Shown here piece by piece: positions 1 to 7,091 of a stretch of DNA of 30,463 nucleotides; the stretch's first letter is position 1; each line of letters begins with the position of its first letter. Where the stretch lies: contig JAEZWM010000089.1 in NCBI GenBank assembly GCA_023443025.1, positions 1 through 30,463 on the forward strand, given 5' to 3'. The notes below the pieces were generated by a model. The model saw nothing but the letters and a program-made list of their open reading frames with translations, was not told the origin of the DNA and made no database searches. The position numbers and the translations under genes are program-made. The DNA is from Bacillota bacterium. Lineage in GTDB: Bacteria > Bacillota > Clostridia > Tissierellales > Peptoniphilaceae.

Positions 1-260
1 GGATCTTGCATCATTAGATTTACTTCACTTCTATACTTTTTCATAAAAGCATTATTGTATTTGATTTTTTCATCATTAAATAAAATATACCCACTACTTG
101 GTTTTAATATACCTAGAGTGTTCAAAAGAAGTGTTGACTTGCCCGCACCATTTTCACCAATTATTCCAACACATTTTCCTCTACTGAAATCAATGCTTAT
201 ATTTTCAAGTGCAAGTGTTCCATCAGGATATTTATAAGATATATTCTCAAGTTTTATCAT
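1..260 (-). CDS. cbiO: Cobalt ECF transporter ATPase CbiO (partial, N-terminal 86 codons)
   Basis: This is the start of an ABC-type ATPase that runs off the left edge of the window. The visible protein begins MIKLENISYKYPDG. It carries a complete Walker A motif (GENGAGKST, about residues 34-42) and reaches the Q-loop (LMMQD) at the edge. This N-terminal pattern is typical of CbiO/EcfA energy-coupling ATPases. Its ATG overlaps the TGA stop of cbiQ (ATGA), which indicates translational coupling. As the fourth gene of cbiMNQO it should power cobalt import across the membrane through CbiQ. The signature motif, Walker B and the C-terminus are outside the window, so intactness cannot be judged. The Co rather than Ni assignment rests on the B12 riboswitch at the head of the operon. 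Confidence 0.95.
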   Translation of the reverse strand, partial: MIKLENISYKYPDGTLALENISIDFSRGKCVGIIGENGAGKSTLLLNTLGILKPSSGYILFNDEKIKYNNAFMKKYRSEVNLMMQD

Positions 261-943
261 TTATCTCCTCCTGACTCTTCAAATCCCATTCTAAGTTCCA
301 AAGCATTTTTCCAATCGTCAAAACTCTTCATAATCCTCATAAATAATGAACTTGCTAATACTGCTGAAGATCTTAACCATAAACTCCTCTTTTTATACCC
401 TGTTCTAAGCTTTATTGCATCTTCCATCTCATGCATTTCATTAAAGAATACAGAGATGAACCTATAGATTAAAACCATTTGCTGTATGACCACATCAGGT
501 ATTCTTATAAGTTTAAACCCTTTAATCTGCTGATTTAGTGGTGTTGTAAGTGCAATAAAAAGAGTTGAACTAATCGCAGAAAAAGTTCTAAATAGAGTTT
601 TAATTGCATTTGCAAAACCGGGCTTTGTTATCCCTATGTATACACTTCCAATTTTAAATTCATTATGGAAAATGGAAGTATCATTTGAAAAACCTACCAT
701 CATAACAATCACTGACAATAGAATAAAACCTAGAGGCATTTTATAAACCCTAAGTATAATCTTTGGCGATATCCGAGCTATCATTATTAAAATTATAAGA
801 ACGCCGATAATTATACCCAGTTGAATATAAGCATTATTAACGATTAAACTAATGGTGAGCAAAATTATGCCCACCATCATTTTTATTTTATAATCAATAT
901 GCGTTAACTTATTTGTATTAGCAGTAATATCAATTATTGACAT
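257..943 (-). CDS. cbiQ: Cobalt ECF transporter transmembrane protein CbiQ
   Basis: This is the T-component (transmembrane coupling protein) of the cobalt ECF importer, 228 aa from the chosen start MSIIDITANTNKL. The frame stays open to a TTG at 967. The ATG at 943 is preferred because it has an AAGGTAGAG ribosome binding site and the expected CbiQ N-terminus with its early Asp/hydrophobic helix. Several hydrophobic helices lie in the first 120 residues. The C-terminal half carries the cytoplasmic coupling region with the AxxxR-type pattern (DAIKLRTGYKKR and NALELRMGF) that docks CbiQ on the ATPases. The start overlaps cbiN by 14 bp and the stop overlaps cbiO by 3 bp. Length is normal for the family. 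Confidence 0.93.
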   Translation of the reverse strand: MSIIDITANTNKLTHIDYKIKMMVGIILLTISLIVNNAYIQLGIIIGVLIILIMIARISPKIILRVYKMPLGFILLSVIVMMVGFSNDTSIFHNEFKIGSVYIGITKPGFANAIKTLFRTFSAISSTLFIALTTPLNQQIKGFKLIRIPDVVIQQMVLIYRFISVFFNEMHEMEDAIKLRTGYKKRSLWLRSSAVLASSLFMRIMKSFDDWKNALELRMGFEESGGDK

Positions 944-1211
944 TTGCTCTACCTTTTTTAAACCCAAAATAGTATCCTATTAGTAATGCACCAATAGCTG
1001 CTTGAGTAGCAAATAGCATTGACTCAATTTCTCCGCTTGCAGGCTCTATTATAGGTTCAAACCATTGTTCATACCATGGATTATTTTCTGTAATAGCCTC
1101 TTCAGCAAGACCATCAGCCCCTCCAAACTCAGCTCCACGGTTCATATACAGTGGGGCTATAAATAATATAATAATAGCTATTATTAATATAATTCTAGTA
1201 GACTTTTTCAA
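930..1211 (-). CDS. cbiN: Cobalt transport protein CbiN
   Basis: This is a small accessory subunit of the cobalt ECF transporter, 93 aa. It has two membrane helices (about residues 5-24 and 66-84) joined by an extracytoplasmic loop rich in acidic residues and Trp (NNPWYEQWFEP). That is the standard CbiN layout, in which the loop helps load Co2+ into CbiM. The start codon is TTG rather than ATG. It is supported by a strong GGGGAGG ribosome binding site nine bases upstream and by the reading MKKSTRIILII. The gene overlaps the end of cbiM by 17 bp and the start of cbiQ by 14 bp. CbiN with CbiM marks the operon as a cobalt (or nickel) system rather than a vitamin ECF transporter. Confidence 0.92.
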   Translation of the reverse strand: MKKSTRIILIIAIIILFIAPLYMNRGAEFGGADGLAEEAITENNPWYEQWFEPIIEPASGEIESMLFATQAAIGALLIGYYFGFKKGRANVNN

Positions 1212-1923
1212 GTAGATTCGCCTCCCCTTCGTAGTGAACTATTCTTTCAAAAATAAGTGCCGTTAATATACCCTCTGCAATTGCAATTGGAACTTGGGTG
1301 AACGCAAATATAGTCATGTACTTTCCTATTTCAACCATCATATTGTCTGCAGGGAATGCTACTCCAAGTTGTATTGAAGTAATTACATAAGTAACTAAAT
1401 CCGCCATTGCTGCAGCAATCCCTACTGAAACAATGGTATTTACATTTGATTTTTTAAGTAGTTTAAAAACGGCATATGCTACGAATGGTCCTATTATAGC
1501 CATAGAAAATGCATTTGCTCCTAGGGTGGTTAGTCCTCCATGTGCAAGGAGTACAGCCTGGAACAAAAGTACTATTACACCTAAAATGATCATTACCCAT
1601 GGTCCAAATAATACTGCTCCCAATCCAACTCCTGTAGGGTGTGAACAAGATCCCGTAACTGATGGAATTTTTAGTGAGGATAATAAAAAAACAAATGCTC
1701 CAGCAAGTGCAATTAATAATCTTTTGTCCGGATTCTCACTGACTACCTTTTGTAGCTTTCTCATGCTTATAATTATGAAAGGTAGTGAAACTATCCACCA
1801 GCCTAATGCCCATCCTTTTGGTAAAAATCCTTCCATGATATGCATAGCTGATGCATCCTGAGGTATCATGCACACTATGTAGATAAGTGACATGAACAAT
1901 AGAACTTTTGAAACTCTCTTCAT
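1195..1923 (-). CDS. cbiM: Cobalt ECF transporter substrate-binding protein CbiM
   Basis: This is the S-component that binds the metal ion, 242 aa. A signal peptide of about 26 residues ends in DASA. Cleavage there would expose the N-terminus MHIMEGFLP, the conserved CbiM/NikM metal-binding end in which the His near the new N-terminus coordinates Co2+ or Ni2+. Further family motifs are GSCSHPTGVGLGA and LLAHGGLTTLGANAFSM, followed by several membrane helices. The ATG has a good AAAGGAGATG ribosome binding site. It is the first gene of cbiMNQO and lies directly behind a promoter, a cobalamin riboswitch and an attenuating terminator, so expression should fall when B12 is plentiful. Cobalt is preferred over nickel as substrate because of that riboswitch. 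Confidence 0.96.
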   Translation of the reverse strand: MKRVSKVLLFMSLIYIVCMIPQDASAMHIMEGFLPKGWALGWWIVSLPFIIISMRKLQKVVSENPDKRLLIALAGAFVFLLSSLKIPSVTGSCSHPTGVGLGAVLFGPWVMIILGVIVLLFQAVLLAHGGLTTLGANAFSMAIIGPFVAYAVFKLLKKSNVNTIVSVGIAAAMADLVTYVITSIQLGVAFPADNMMVEIGKYMTIFAFTQVPIAIAEGILTALIFERIVHYEGEANLLEKVY

Positions 1924-1953
1924 GATATCATCTCCTTTAATTATTTTAAGGAA

Positions 1954-1980
1954 GAAAAAAACCCAACCTAAGGTTGGGAA
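1954..1980 (-). terminator. Intrinsic terminator / attenuator of the B12 riboswitch
   Basis: Read on the minus strand, a perfect CCCAACC/GGTTGGG stem with a three-base loop is followed directly by seven T residues. It lies between the riboswitch aptamer and the cbiM ribosome binding site, so it is the expected expression platform: ligand-bound aptamer, terminator formed, cbiMNQO off. Confidence 0.88.
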
Positions 1981-1983
1981 ATA

Positions 1984-2146
1984 TCTGTAATCTTCCCACC
2001 GAAGAGTTACAATAGATTTAGGTATCCTGGCTCATCATCAACTCTTGTAACGCCTTCCCTTTCAGTGGCAAATGCTACAAGATCCGAATTACAGTAGCGG
2101 GGGCTGCTAAGGTCTCCAACCTTATTCCCTAAAGTTCTATGTATGT
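1984..2146 (-). ncRNA. Cobalamin (B12) riboswitch
   Basis: On the minus strand, in order, the conserved aptamer blocks are GGGAATAAGGT, GCAGCCCCCGCTACTGTAA, the B12 box GCCACTG, GGGAAGGCG, and GATGATGAGCCAGGATACCT. These match the known cobalamin riboswitch consensus in sequence and order. A strong hairpin follows at 1986-2011 (TGTAA-bulged C-TCTTC pairing with GAAGATTACA). Its loop GGTGG is complementary to the CCAC of the B12 box, as expected for the L5-L13 kissing loop. The terminator at 1954-1980 comes next. It should control cbiMNQO. Exact ends are estimated. Confidence 0.96.
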
Positions 2147-2150
2147 AATT

Positions 2151-2179
2151 AGTATAACAAATCCATATTATTAATACAA
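2151..2179 (-). promoter_or_regulatory. Promoter of the riboswitch-cbiMNQO operon
   Basis: On the minus strand, a TTGTAT -35 box and a TATACT -10 box are separated by exactly 17 bp. They lie immediately upstream of the first riboswitch block, so the transcript would start with the aptamer. Confidence 0.7.
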
Positions 2180-2211
2180 TTACAAAACCTACTTATAATT
2201 ATCGTATTAGG

Positions 2212-2252
2212 AAATAAAAAGGCCTACATCAATTTATAACTGATATAGGCCA
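2212..2252 (-). terminator. Intrinsic terminator of the zinc peptidase gene
   Basis: Directly downstream of the peptidase stop codon, the minus strand forms an 11-bp stem (GGCCTATATCA paired with TGATGTAGGCC, one G-U pair) and then runs into TTTTTATTT. Confidence 0.85.
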
Positions 2253-2260
2253 TAAGTGTT

Positions 2261-3133
2261 TTATAAATCATTCGTGTTAAATGTATCCCCGTCTTGTATT
2301 GTTCCTTGTTGGAATCCTTTCATAAACCATCTCATTCTCTGTTCACTTGTCCCGTGAGTAAAGGTGTCCGGATTAACTCTACCTGTCATACTTTCTTGTA
2401 TGCTATCATCACCAACTGCTCCGGCTGCTCTAATAGCCTCTTCGATATCTCCTTCTTCAAGGTAACCTTCACCTTGTATATATTTTGCAAAAACTCCTGC
2501 AAAATAATCTGCTTGAAGTTCCATTCTTACAGATAGTTCGTTATATTGTTTCTGGCTGACTTTTGATCTGTAGTCATGTACCTGTTGCAGAATCCCAAGC
2601 TCATTTTGCACATGATGCCCTACTTCATGTGCCAGTACATATGCAAAAGCAAAATCTCCTGGAGCTTTAAATTGACTCTTTAGTTGATTATAGAAACTTA
2701 AGTCTACATAGACGCTCTGATCCACACTACAATAGAATGGTCCTACATCTGATGAAGCATTTCCACAACCGCTACTTACCGCCCCGGAGTAAATAACCAG
2801 CTTAGGCAATGTATAGTTCCTATTGTTTTGTTTAAAAATATCTGTCCATACATCTTCTAGGTCCGCAAATACCGTAGCCGAAAAGGCTTTTAACTCTTCT
2901 TCTTCTTGAGTTGCTTTATACTCTATGTTTTGTACCTGCTGGGAGTCTCTTCCTCCCATCATATCCAGCACAGAACCTAAATTACCACCGGATAGTAAAA
3001 ACACTAGCAGCAGGAGAATCAATGATCCTCCTCCTAGTTTCATTCCTCCGCCGCCGAAACCTCCTCCGCCCATAGGCCTTTGTCCTCTTCTATCATCAAC
3101 ATTTGAACTTTGTCTTCTTCCTTGCCACTTCAT
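2261..3133 (-). CDS. Neutral zinc metallopeptidase, YpfJ family
   Basis: This is a 290-aa membrane-anchored zinc peptidase-like protein of the YpfJ family (Pfam Zn_peptidase). The chosen start MKWQGRRQSSNVDDRRG has a GGAGG site seven bases upstream; the frame stays open further upstream, but without a ribosome binding site. A Gly-rich segment (GGGGFGGGGMKLGGG) precedes one membrane helix at about residues 36-48. The catalytic motif HEVGHH is at about residues 169-174 and the further ligand region MELQADYFAG follows it, with the family C-terminal block FTHGTSEQRMRWF. Cys pairs in SSGCGNASSDVGPFYCS are also typical of the family. The predicted topology puts the domain outside the membrane. The physiological substrate of the family is unknown. 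It is a single-gene unit with its own terminator and is divergent from the glycosyltransferase. Confidence 0.9.
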   Translation of the reverse strand: MKWQGRRQSSNVDDRRGQRPMGGGGFGGGGMKLGGGSLILLLLVFLLSGGNLGSVLDMMGGRDSQQVQNIEYKATQEEEELKAFSATVFADLEDVWTDIFKQNNRNYTLPKLVIYSGAVSSGCGNASSDVGPFYCSVDQSVYVDLSFYNQLKSQFKAPGDFAFAYVLAHEVGHHVQNELGILQQVHDYRSKVSQKQYNELSVRMELQADYFAGVFAKYIQGEGYLEEGDIEEAIRAAGAVGDDSIQESMTGRVNPDTFTHGTSEQRMRWFMKGFQQGTIQDGDTFNTNDL

Positions 3134-3339
3134 TACTCGACCTCCATATTTAATAGTAAAAAATAATGTCATATTATTTATACCACTTTTTCGAGTTTTA
3201 TCACATTTTTATAGCATTCTGATAGTTTTTTTAAAATTATTAACAATTATTACAATACTGTAGTTATAAAAGATTGTAAATTACTAAATATAAAACTTTA
3301 TTTATGATAGAATATAGATATAATTATCGGAGGTGCTTT

Positions 3340-4581
3340 ATGAAGATTCTTTTAACTTCGGACTGGTTTATGCCCGCAGTCAATGGAGTAGTGGTTTCTT
3401 TTATGAATTTATACAAAGAATTAAAAAAACAAGGACATGATGTAAAAATTCTTACATTGTCTAAGTCAGATGATTCTTATGTAGATGGAGATTTTTATTT
3501 TGTTAGATCTTTTGGTTTTAAAATCTACCCGGATGTACGTGCAACACTTGCTTTTAATAGTAATATTCTGGATGAACTAATCGAATGGAAACCGGATATT
3601 GTTCACAGTCAGTGCGAATTCTTCACGTATACCTTTGCATTTAGAATTGCTAAGAAATCAAAGGTACCTATAGTTCACACTTATCATACACTATACGAAT
3701 ACTATACTCAATACGTAATACCCAGTAAAAGACTTGGAAAAATGATGATTTCTAATATGATGAGACATAGGTTGAGATATTCTGAAAGGATTATAGCCCC
3801 AACTCAAAAAGTAAAAAACACTTTAATCAGCAATGAAATAAACGACACCATATCTGTTATCCCAACAGGTATCGACCTATCCAGATATGATATAGAAGTA
3901 TCGGATGAAAAACTTAGTGAATTAAAGAAAAAACATTCCATCCCGGAGAATAATAAAATACTTATTAATATTGGAAGGGTTGCGGAAGAAAAAAACTTAA
4001 AAGAGTTGGTAGATAACTTTGCTATGCTCCTTCAGGTTTATGATGACGTTAATTTTGTAATCGTAGGCGATGGTCCTTATATGAAGGAATTAAAGGCTTA
4101 TGTTGAGTCCAAAAACCTTATGGGTAAGATAATTTTTACCGGTATGGTAAAACCGGATGAAGTTGTATACTACTATAATCTCGGAGATATATTCATTTCT
4201 GCATCCATAAGCGAAACTCAAGGTCTGACATATGTTGAAGGTCTCGCTAATTCATTGCCTGAAGTTTGTAGAAAAGATGATGCAATACTCGATGTAATTC
4301 AAAATGGATATAATGGATTTACTTACAATAATGAAGCTGAGTTTATTGAATATGTAAAAAAATTACTCACTGATGATGAATTAAGATCTGAGATGTCTAA
4401 AAATGCAAAGATTAGTTCTGAAAAATTCAATACTGAAAACTTTGGACTAGCTGTTTCAGCACTTTATGAGGAAGTAATAGAGGATTTTAATCCTGATAAA
4501 TACAAGGTTGATCTAAGAAATATTGTTAAGACGATTAAAATTAAAGGACAGAGATTTATGAACATCGATCGTGATGAATAA
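3340..4581 (+). CDS. Glycosyltransferase family 4, likely diacylglycerol glucosyltransferase type
   Basis: This is a 413-aa GT-B fold glycosyltransferase. The start MKILLTSDWFMPAVNGVV has a CGGAGG site seven bases upstream; the open frame ahead of it has no ribosome binding site. The N-terminal Rossmann half has the acceptor-side motif PAVNGVV and HTYHTLYEYYTQY. The C-terminal half has IGRVAEEKN, the donor-site VGDGP, and SETQGLTYVEGLA, the EX7E element of GT4 retaining transferases. The HTYHTLYEYYTQY region resembles Firmicutes 1,2-diacylglycerol 3-glucosyltransferases, which make membrane glycolipids. That specificity is inferred from similarity, and another lipid or mannosyl acceptor is possible. 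It is monocistronic on the plus strand and ends at a strong terminator, convergent with pdp. Confidence 0.88.
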   Translation: MKILLTSDWFMPAVNGVVVSFMNLYKELKKQGHDVKILTLSKSDDSYVDGDFYFVRSFGFKIYPDVRATLAFNSNILDELIEWKPDIVHSQCEFFTYTFAFRIAKKSKVPIVHTYHTLYEYYTQYVIPSKRLGKMMISNMMRHRLRYSERIIAPTQKVKNTLISNEINDTISVIPTGIDLSRYDIEVSDEKLSELKKKHSIPENNKILINIGRVAEEKNLKELVDNFAMLLQVYDDVNFVIVGDGPYMKELKAYVESKNLMGKIIFTGMVKPDEVVYYYNLGDIFISASISETQGLTYVEGLANSLPEVCRKDDAILDVIQNGYNGFTYNNEAEFIEYVKKLLTDDELRSEMSKNAKISSEKFNTENFGLAVSALYEEVIEDFNPDKYKVDLRNIVKTIKIKGQRFMNIDRDE

Positions 4582-4585
4582 ACTT

Positions 4586-4624
4586 CAAGGAAGAGAGGCT
4601 AAGCCTATTCTTCCTTGTTTTTTT
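4586..4624 (+). terminator. Intrinsic terminator of the glycosyltransferase gene
   Basis: A perfect CAAGGAAGA / TCTTCCTTG stem with a 14-base loop (itself containing a small AGGCTaAGCCT hairpin) is followed by seven T residues. It lies in the gap between the convergent glycosyltransferase and pdp genes. The minus-strand read-out lacks a T tract, so it probably serves the plus strand only. Confidence 0.87.
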
Positions 4625-5924
4625 ATAATCCGATTTTTTCTATTATGAGTGGATAAGAAGTCAGATCGCCATCATATCGATAAGCTTCATGGATAATTTT
4701 TTCTGCTTCTACTAGCTTTTCTTCTTTGCTTGTTTGAAGAATTACAAGAGTTTCACCTTCTCTTACATCATCACCTGTTTTCTTTAGAACGCTTAGACCG
4801 GCTGTAAAATCAAGTACATCATCAAGCTTGGATCTACCGGCACCGAGAACCGAGGCAGCAATTCCTATTTTTTCTGTGTCCATTGCAGTGATTGTGCCTG
4901 ATATTTTAGATTTTACTTCTAGTTTATATTTTGCTCCTGAAAATTCATTAAGATTTTCAAATACCGAAATATCTCCGCCTTGTTTTTGTACCATCTCTAT
5001 GAACTTTTTATAAGCAGTCCCATCATCCAGTGCTTGTTCAGATAATTTCCTAGCACTTTCAATATCAGTTATTCCTGCTAAATATATCATCTGTGCAGAA
5101 AGTTCTATGCAAATCTCCTTTAAATCACTCGGTCCGCCTCCACGTAAGATTTCCACAACTTCTGCTATTTCATTTCTGTTTCCTACTGTTATTCCTAGTG
5201 GTACATCCATATTTGTTATTATAGCAGTTGTCCTTTTCCCTGCAGAATTTCCAATATCCACCATGTTTTGAGCTAAAATTCTAGCATCTTCAACGGTTTT
5301 CATGAAAGCACCGCTGCCCATTTTAACATCCAGTACGATAGCATCTGATCCTGCAGCAAGTTTTTTACTCATAATAGACGCAGCTATCAGAGGTATGCTA
5401 TCTACTGTTGCAGTGACATCCCTCATTGCGTATAGTTTTTTATCAGCAGGTGCTAAATTTCCTGACTGCCCCACTATACAAACTCCGATTTTATTGACAA
5501 TTTCATATACTTCTTCAGGTTCTATTTCAGTTTTAAATCCCGAAATTGATTCCATCTTATCCACGGTTCCTCCGGTATGACCTAGTCCTCTACCTGACAT
5601 CTTACAGATTTTAACTCCATGAGATGCAGCAATTGCTGAAACTATGAGTGTAGTTTTATCTCCTACTCCGCCTGTTGAATGCTTATCAACTACGACTCCA
5701 TCTATTTTGCTTAAGTTAACAACATCTCCTGAATCTCTCATGATAAAAGTCAGCTCTGCTAGCTCGTCATTTTTCATCCCTTGAAAATAAATCGCCATTA
5801 ATAATGCTGAAATCTGGTAATCAGGAATATCGCCTTTTAAATATCCGTCAATAATAAATCTAATTTCTTCCGTACTTAATTCATGACATCTTTTTTTCTT
5901 ATCTATTATATCGTAGGCTCTCAT
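4623..5924 (-). CDS. pdp: Pyrimidine-nucleoside phosphorylase
   Basis: This enzyme cleaves uridine, thymidine or deoxyuridine with phosphate to give the free base and (deoxy)ribose-1-phosphate. It has 433 aa from the start MRAYDIIDKKKR, chosen because it matches the family N-terminus and has a TTGGAG site seven bases upstream. The phosphorylase signature SGRGLGHTGGTVDKME is intact. Other family blocks are DKHSTGGVGDKTTL (phosphate site), RDVTATVDSIPL and MSKKLAAGSDAIVLDVK. The C-terminal hybrid domain (KTGDDVREGETLVIL) is present. It is the last gene of deoC-cdd-pdp, with cdd ending one base before its start. Bacterial homologues of this length in Firmicutes usually accept both uridine and thymidine, so pdp is preferred to deoA. 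Confidence 0.95.
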   Translation of the reverse strand: MRAYDIIDKKKRCHELSTEEIRFIIDGYLKGDIPDYQISALLMAIYFQGMKNDELAELTFIMRDSGDVVNLSKIDGVVVDKHSTGGVGDKTTLIVSAIAASHGVKICKMSGRGLGHTGGTVDKMESISGFKTEIEPEEVYEIVNKIGVCIVGQSGNLAPADKKLYAMRDVTATVDSIPLIAASIMSKKLAAGSDAIVLDVKMGSGAFMKTVEDARILAQNMVDIGNSAGKRTTAIITNMDVPLGITVGNRNEIAEVVEILRGGGPSDLKEICIELSAQMIYLAGITDIESARKLSEQALDDGTAYKKFIEMVQKQGGDISVFENLNEFSGAKYKLEVKSKISGTITAMDTEKIGIAASVLGAGRSKLDDVLDFTAGLSVLKKTGDDVREGETLVILQTSKEEKLVEAEKIIHEAYRYDGDLTSYPLIIEKIGL

Positions 5925-5925
5925 C

Positions 5926-6348
5926 TTATTTCTCCAAGTCATTCGGTCCAAAGCTTCTGGGTAGTAGCTCTTCTAGTTTATACACCATATATTCATCCTC
6001 TGACTTTGCAATTATAACCTCAAACTCTTTAGGATTTGTGAATTCTACGAGCACTTGTCTGCATACTCCACATGGAGTTACATATTCCTCAATACTCGAG
6101 TTTGCACCACCAACGACAGCAATTCTACGAAATTCTTTAAAACCTTCACTGACAGCTTTAAATACCGCAGTACGTTCTGCACAATTAGTAGGTGTATAGG
6201 CTGCATTTTCGATATTAACACCGGTAAAGATCTCTCCTGTACTTGTTTCAAGAGCAGCGGAAACATTGAAACCGGAGTATGGTGCATATGAATAATTAAT
6301 ATTGTCAATTGCTATTTTTATAAGTTCTTTAATATCCACCATTGACAT
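5926..6348 (-). CDS. cdd: Cytidine deaminase
   Basis: This enzyme converts cytidine or deoxycytidine to (deoxy)uridine, feeding the phosphorylase encoded next. It has 140 aa, the usual length of the small homotetrameric class. Zinc ligands are visible: Cys56 in TNCAER, with the catalytic Glu58, and Cys93/Cys96 in PCGVCRQ. The N-terminal PYSGFNVSAALET and GVNIENAAY are the nucleoside-binding blocks. The ATG at 6348 has an AAGGA site; a second ATG two codons later is possible. The start overlaps deoC by 20 bp, which implies coupled translation. Confidence 0.96.
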   Translation of the reverse strand: MSMVDIKELIKIAIDNINYSYAPYSGFNVSAALETSTGEIFTGVNIENAAYTPTNCAERTAVFKAVSEGFKEFRRIAVVGGANSSIEEYVTPCGVCRQVLVEFTNPKEFEVIIAKSEDEYMVYKLEELLPRSFGPNDLEK

Positions 6349-6997
6349 TAAGTCCTTTCGCTAGTTTAACTATTCTACTGGTGCCAAGTCTATCAGCCCC
6401 TGCTTTAATAAACTCTTCTGCATCTTCTAACGAAGATATACCTCCTGCTGCTTTAATCTTTGTCCCTTGTGATAAGTGCTTCTTAAATAATAGAATATCC
6501 TCGAGTTTCGCACCCGATGATGCAAAGCCGGTAGATGTCTTTATATAATCTGCTCCTGCTTCGCTCACAATTTCACACATCAATATTTTTTCTTCTTCAT
6601 CTAGTAGGGCTGTTTCTATAATTACTTTTAAGATATTATCTTTACAAACATCTTTAATTTTCTTAATTTCTTCACTTATACTGTCATGTTTTTTATTCTT
6701 TAAATCGGTAATATTTATAACCATATCGATTTCATCAGCTCCATTATCAAGTGCATTTTTGGTTTCAAATACTTTAGTTTCAGTAGTTTGATAGCCTAAT
6801 GGGAAACCAATCACGGTACATACCTTTATTCTTCCTTGTAGATATTCACTTGCCTCTTTTACATAACTAGGTGGTATACATACTGACGCTACTTTATATT
6901 CAACTGCATCATCCAAAATTTGTACAATTTCACTCCAGCTCGATGTTGGAGTCAAGAGTGTATGGTCAACTTTTTCTAAAATTTTATTTAGTTCCAT
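6329..6997 (-). CDS. deoC: Deoxyribose-phosphate aldolase
   Basis: This enzyme splits 2-deoxyribose-5-phosphate into acetaldehyde and glyceraldehyde-3-phosphate, passing the sugar released by pdp into glycolysis. It has 222 aa, typical of the bacterial class. The Schiff-base lysine is Lys153 in YIKTSTGF, with the partner Lys182 in KIKAAGGIS and the catalytic Asp at about 91 in ADEIDMVIN. A GGAGGTAATA ribosome binding site precedes the ATG. It is the first gene of a compact three-gene operon with cdd and pdp. A phosphopentomutase would complete the route but is not in this window. Confidence 0.96.
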   Translation of the reverse strand: MELNKILEKVDHTLLTPTSSWSEIVQILDDAVEYKVASVCIPPSYVKEASEYLQGRIKVCTVIGFPLGYQTTETKVFETKNALDNGADEIDMVINITDLKNKKHDSISEEIKKIKDVCKDNILKVIIETALLDEEEKILMCEIVSEAGADYIKTSTGFASSGAKLEDILLFKKHLSQGTKIKAAGGISSLEDAEEFIKAGADRLGTSRIVKLAKGLNVNGGY

Positions 6998-7023
6998 TAT
7001 TACCTCCTATACTTCTTGATTTG

Positions 7024-7052
7024 AGTTTAATATAATGCAAAGCTTTAGTCAA
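7024..7052 (-). promoter_or_regulatory. Possible promoter of deoC-cdd-pdp
   Basis: On the minus strand there is a TTGACT -35 box, a 17-bp spacer and a weak TAAACT -10 box (four of six consensus bases), ending 26 bases before the deoC start. The -35 is good and the -10 poor, as would suit a regulated promoter. Confidence 0.4.
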
Positions 7053-7054
7053 AT

Positions 7055-7080
7055 TAAAAGGCACTCCCTAAGGAATGCCT
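7055..7080 (-). terminator. Intrinsic terminator downstream of tpl
   Basis: On the minus strand, a GGCATTCC / GGAGTGCC stem (8 bp, one G-U) with a TTAG loop is followed by TTTTAATTT. It lies 12 bases after the tpl stop. The T tract is short, so it may be leaky toward deoC. Confidence 0.7.
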
Positions 7081-7091
7081 CTTGATTATAA

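Noticed and set aside
1433..1861. 142-codon plus-strand open frame opposite cbiM
   Set aside because: cbiM is certain on the minus strand and this translation has no family features.
2925..3263. Proline-rich plus-strand open frame opposite the zinc peptidase
   Set aside because: The Pro runs are the complement of the Gly-rich linker of the peptidase.
3241..3339. Promoter for the glycosyltransferase gene
   Set aside because: Several TATAAT-like words occur in this AT-rich gap, but none has a -35 box at proper spacing and a sensible distance to the start codon.
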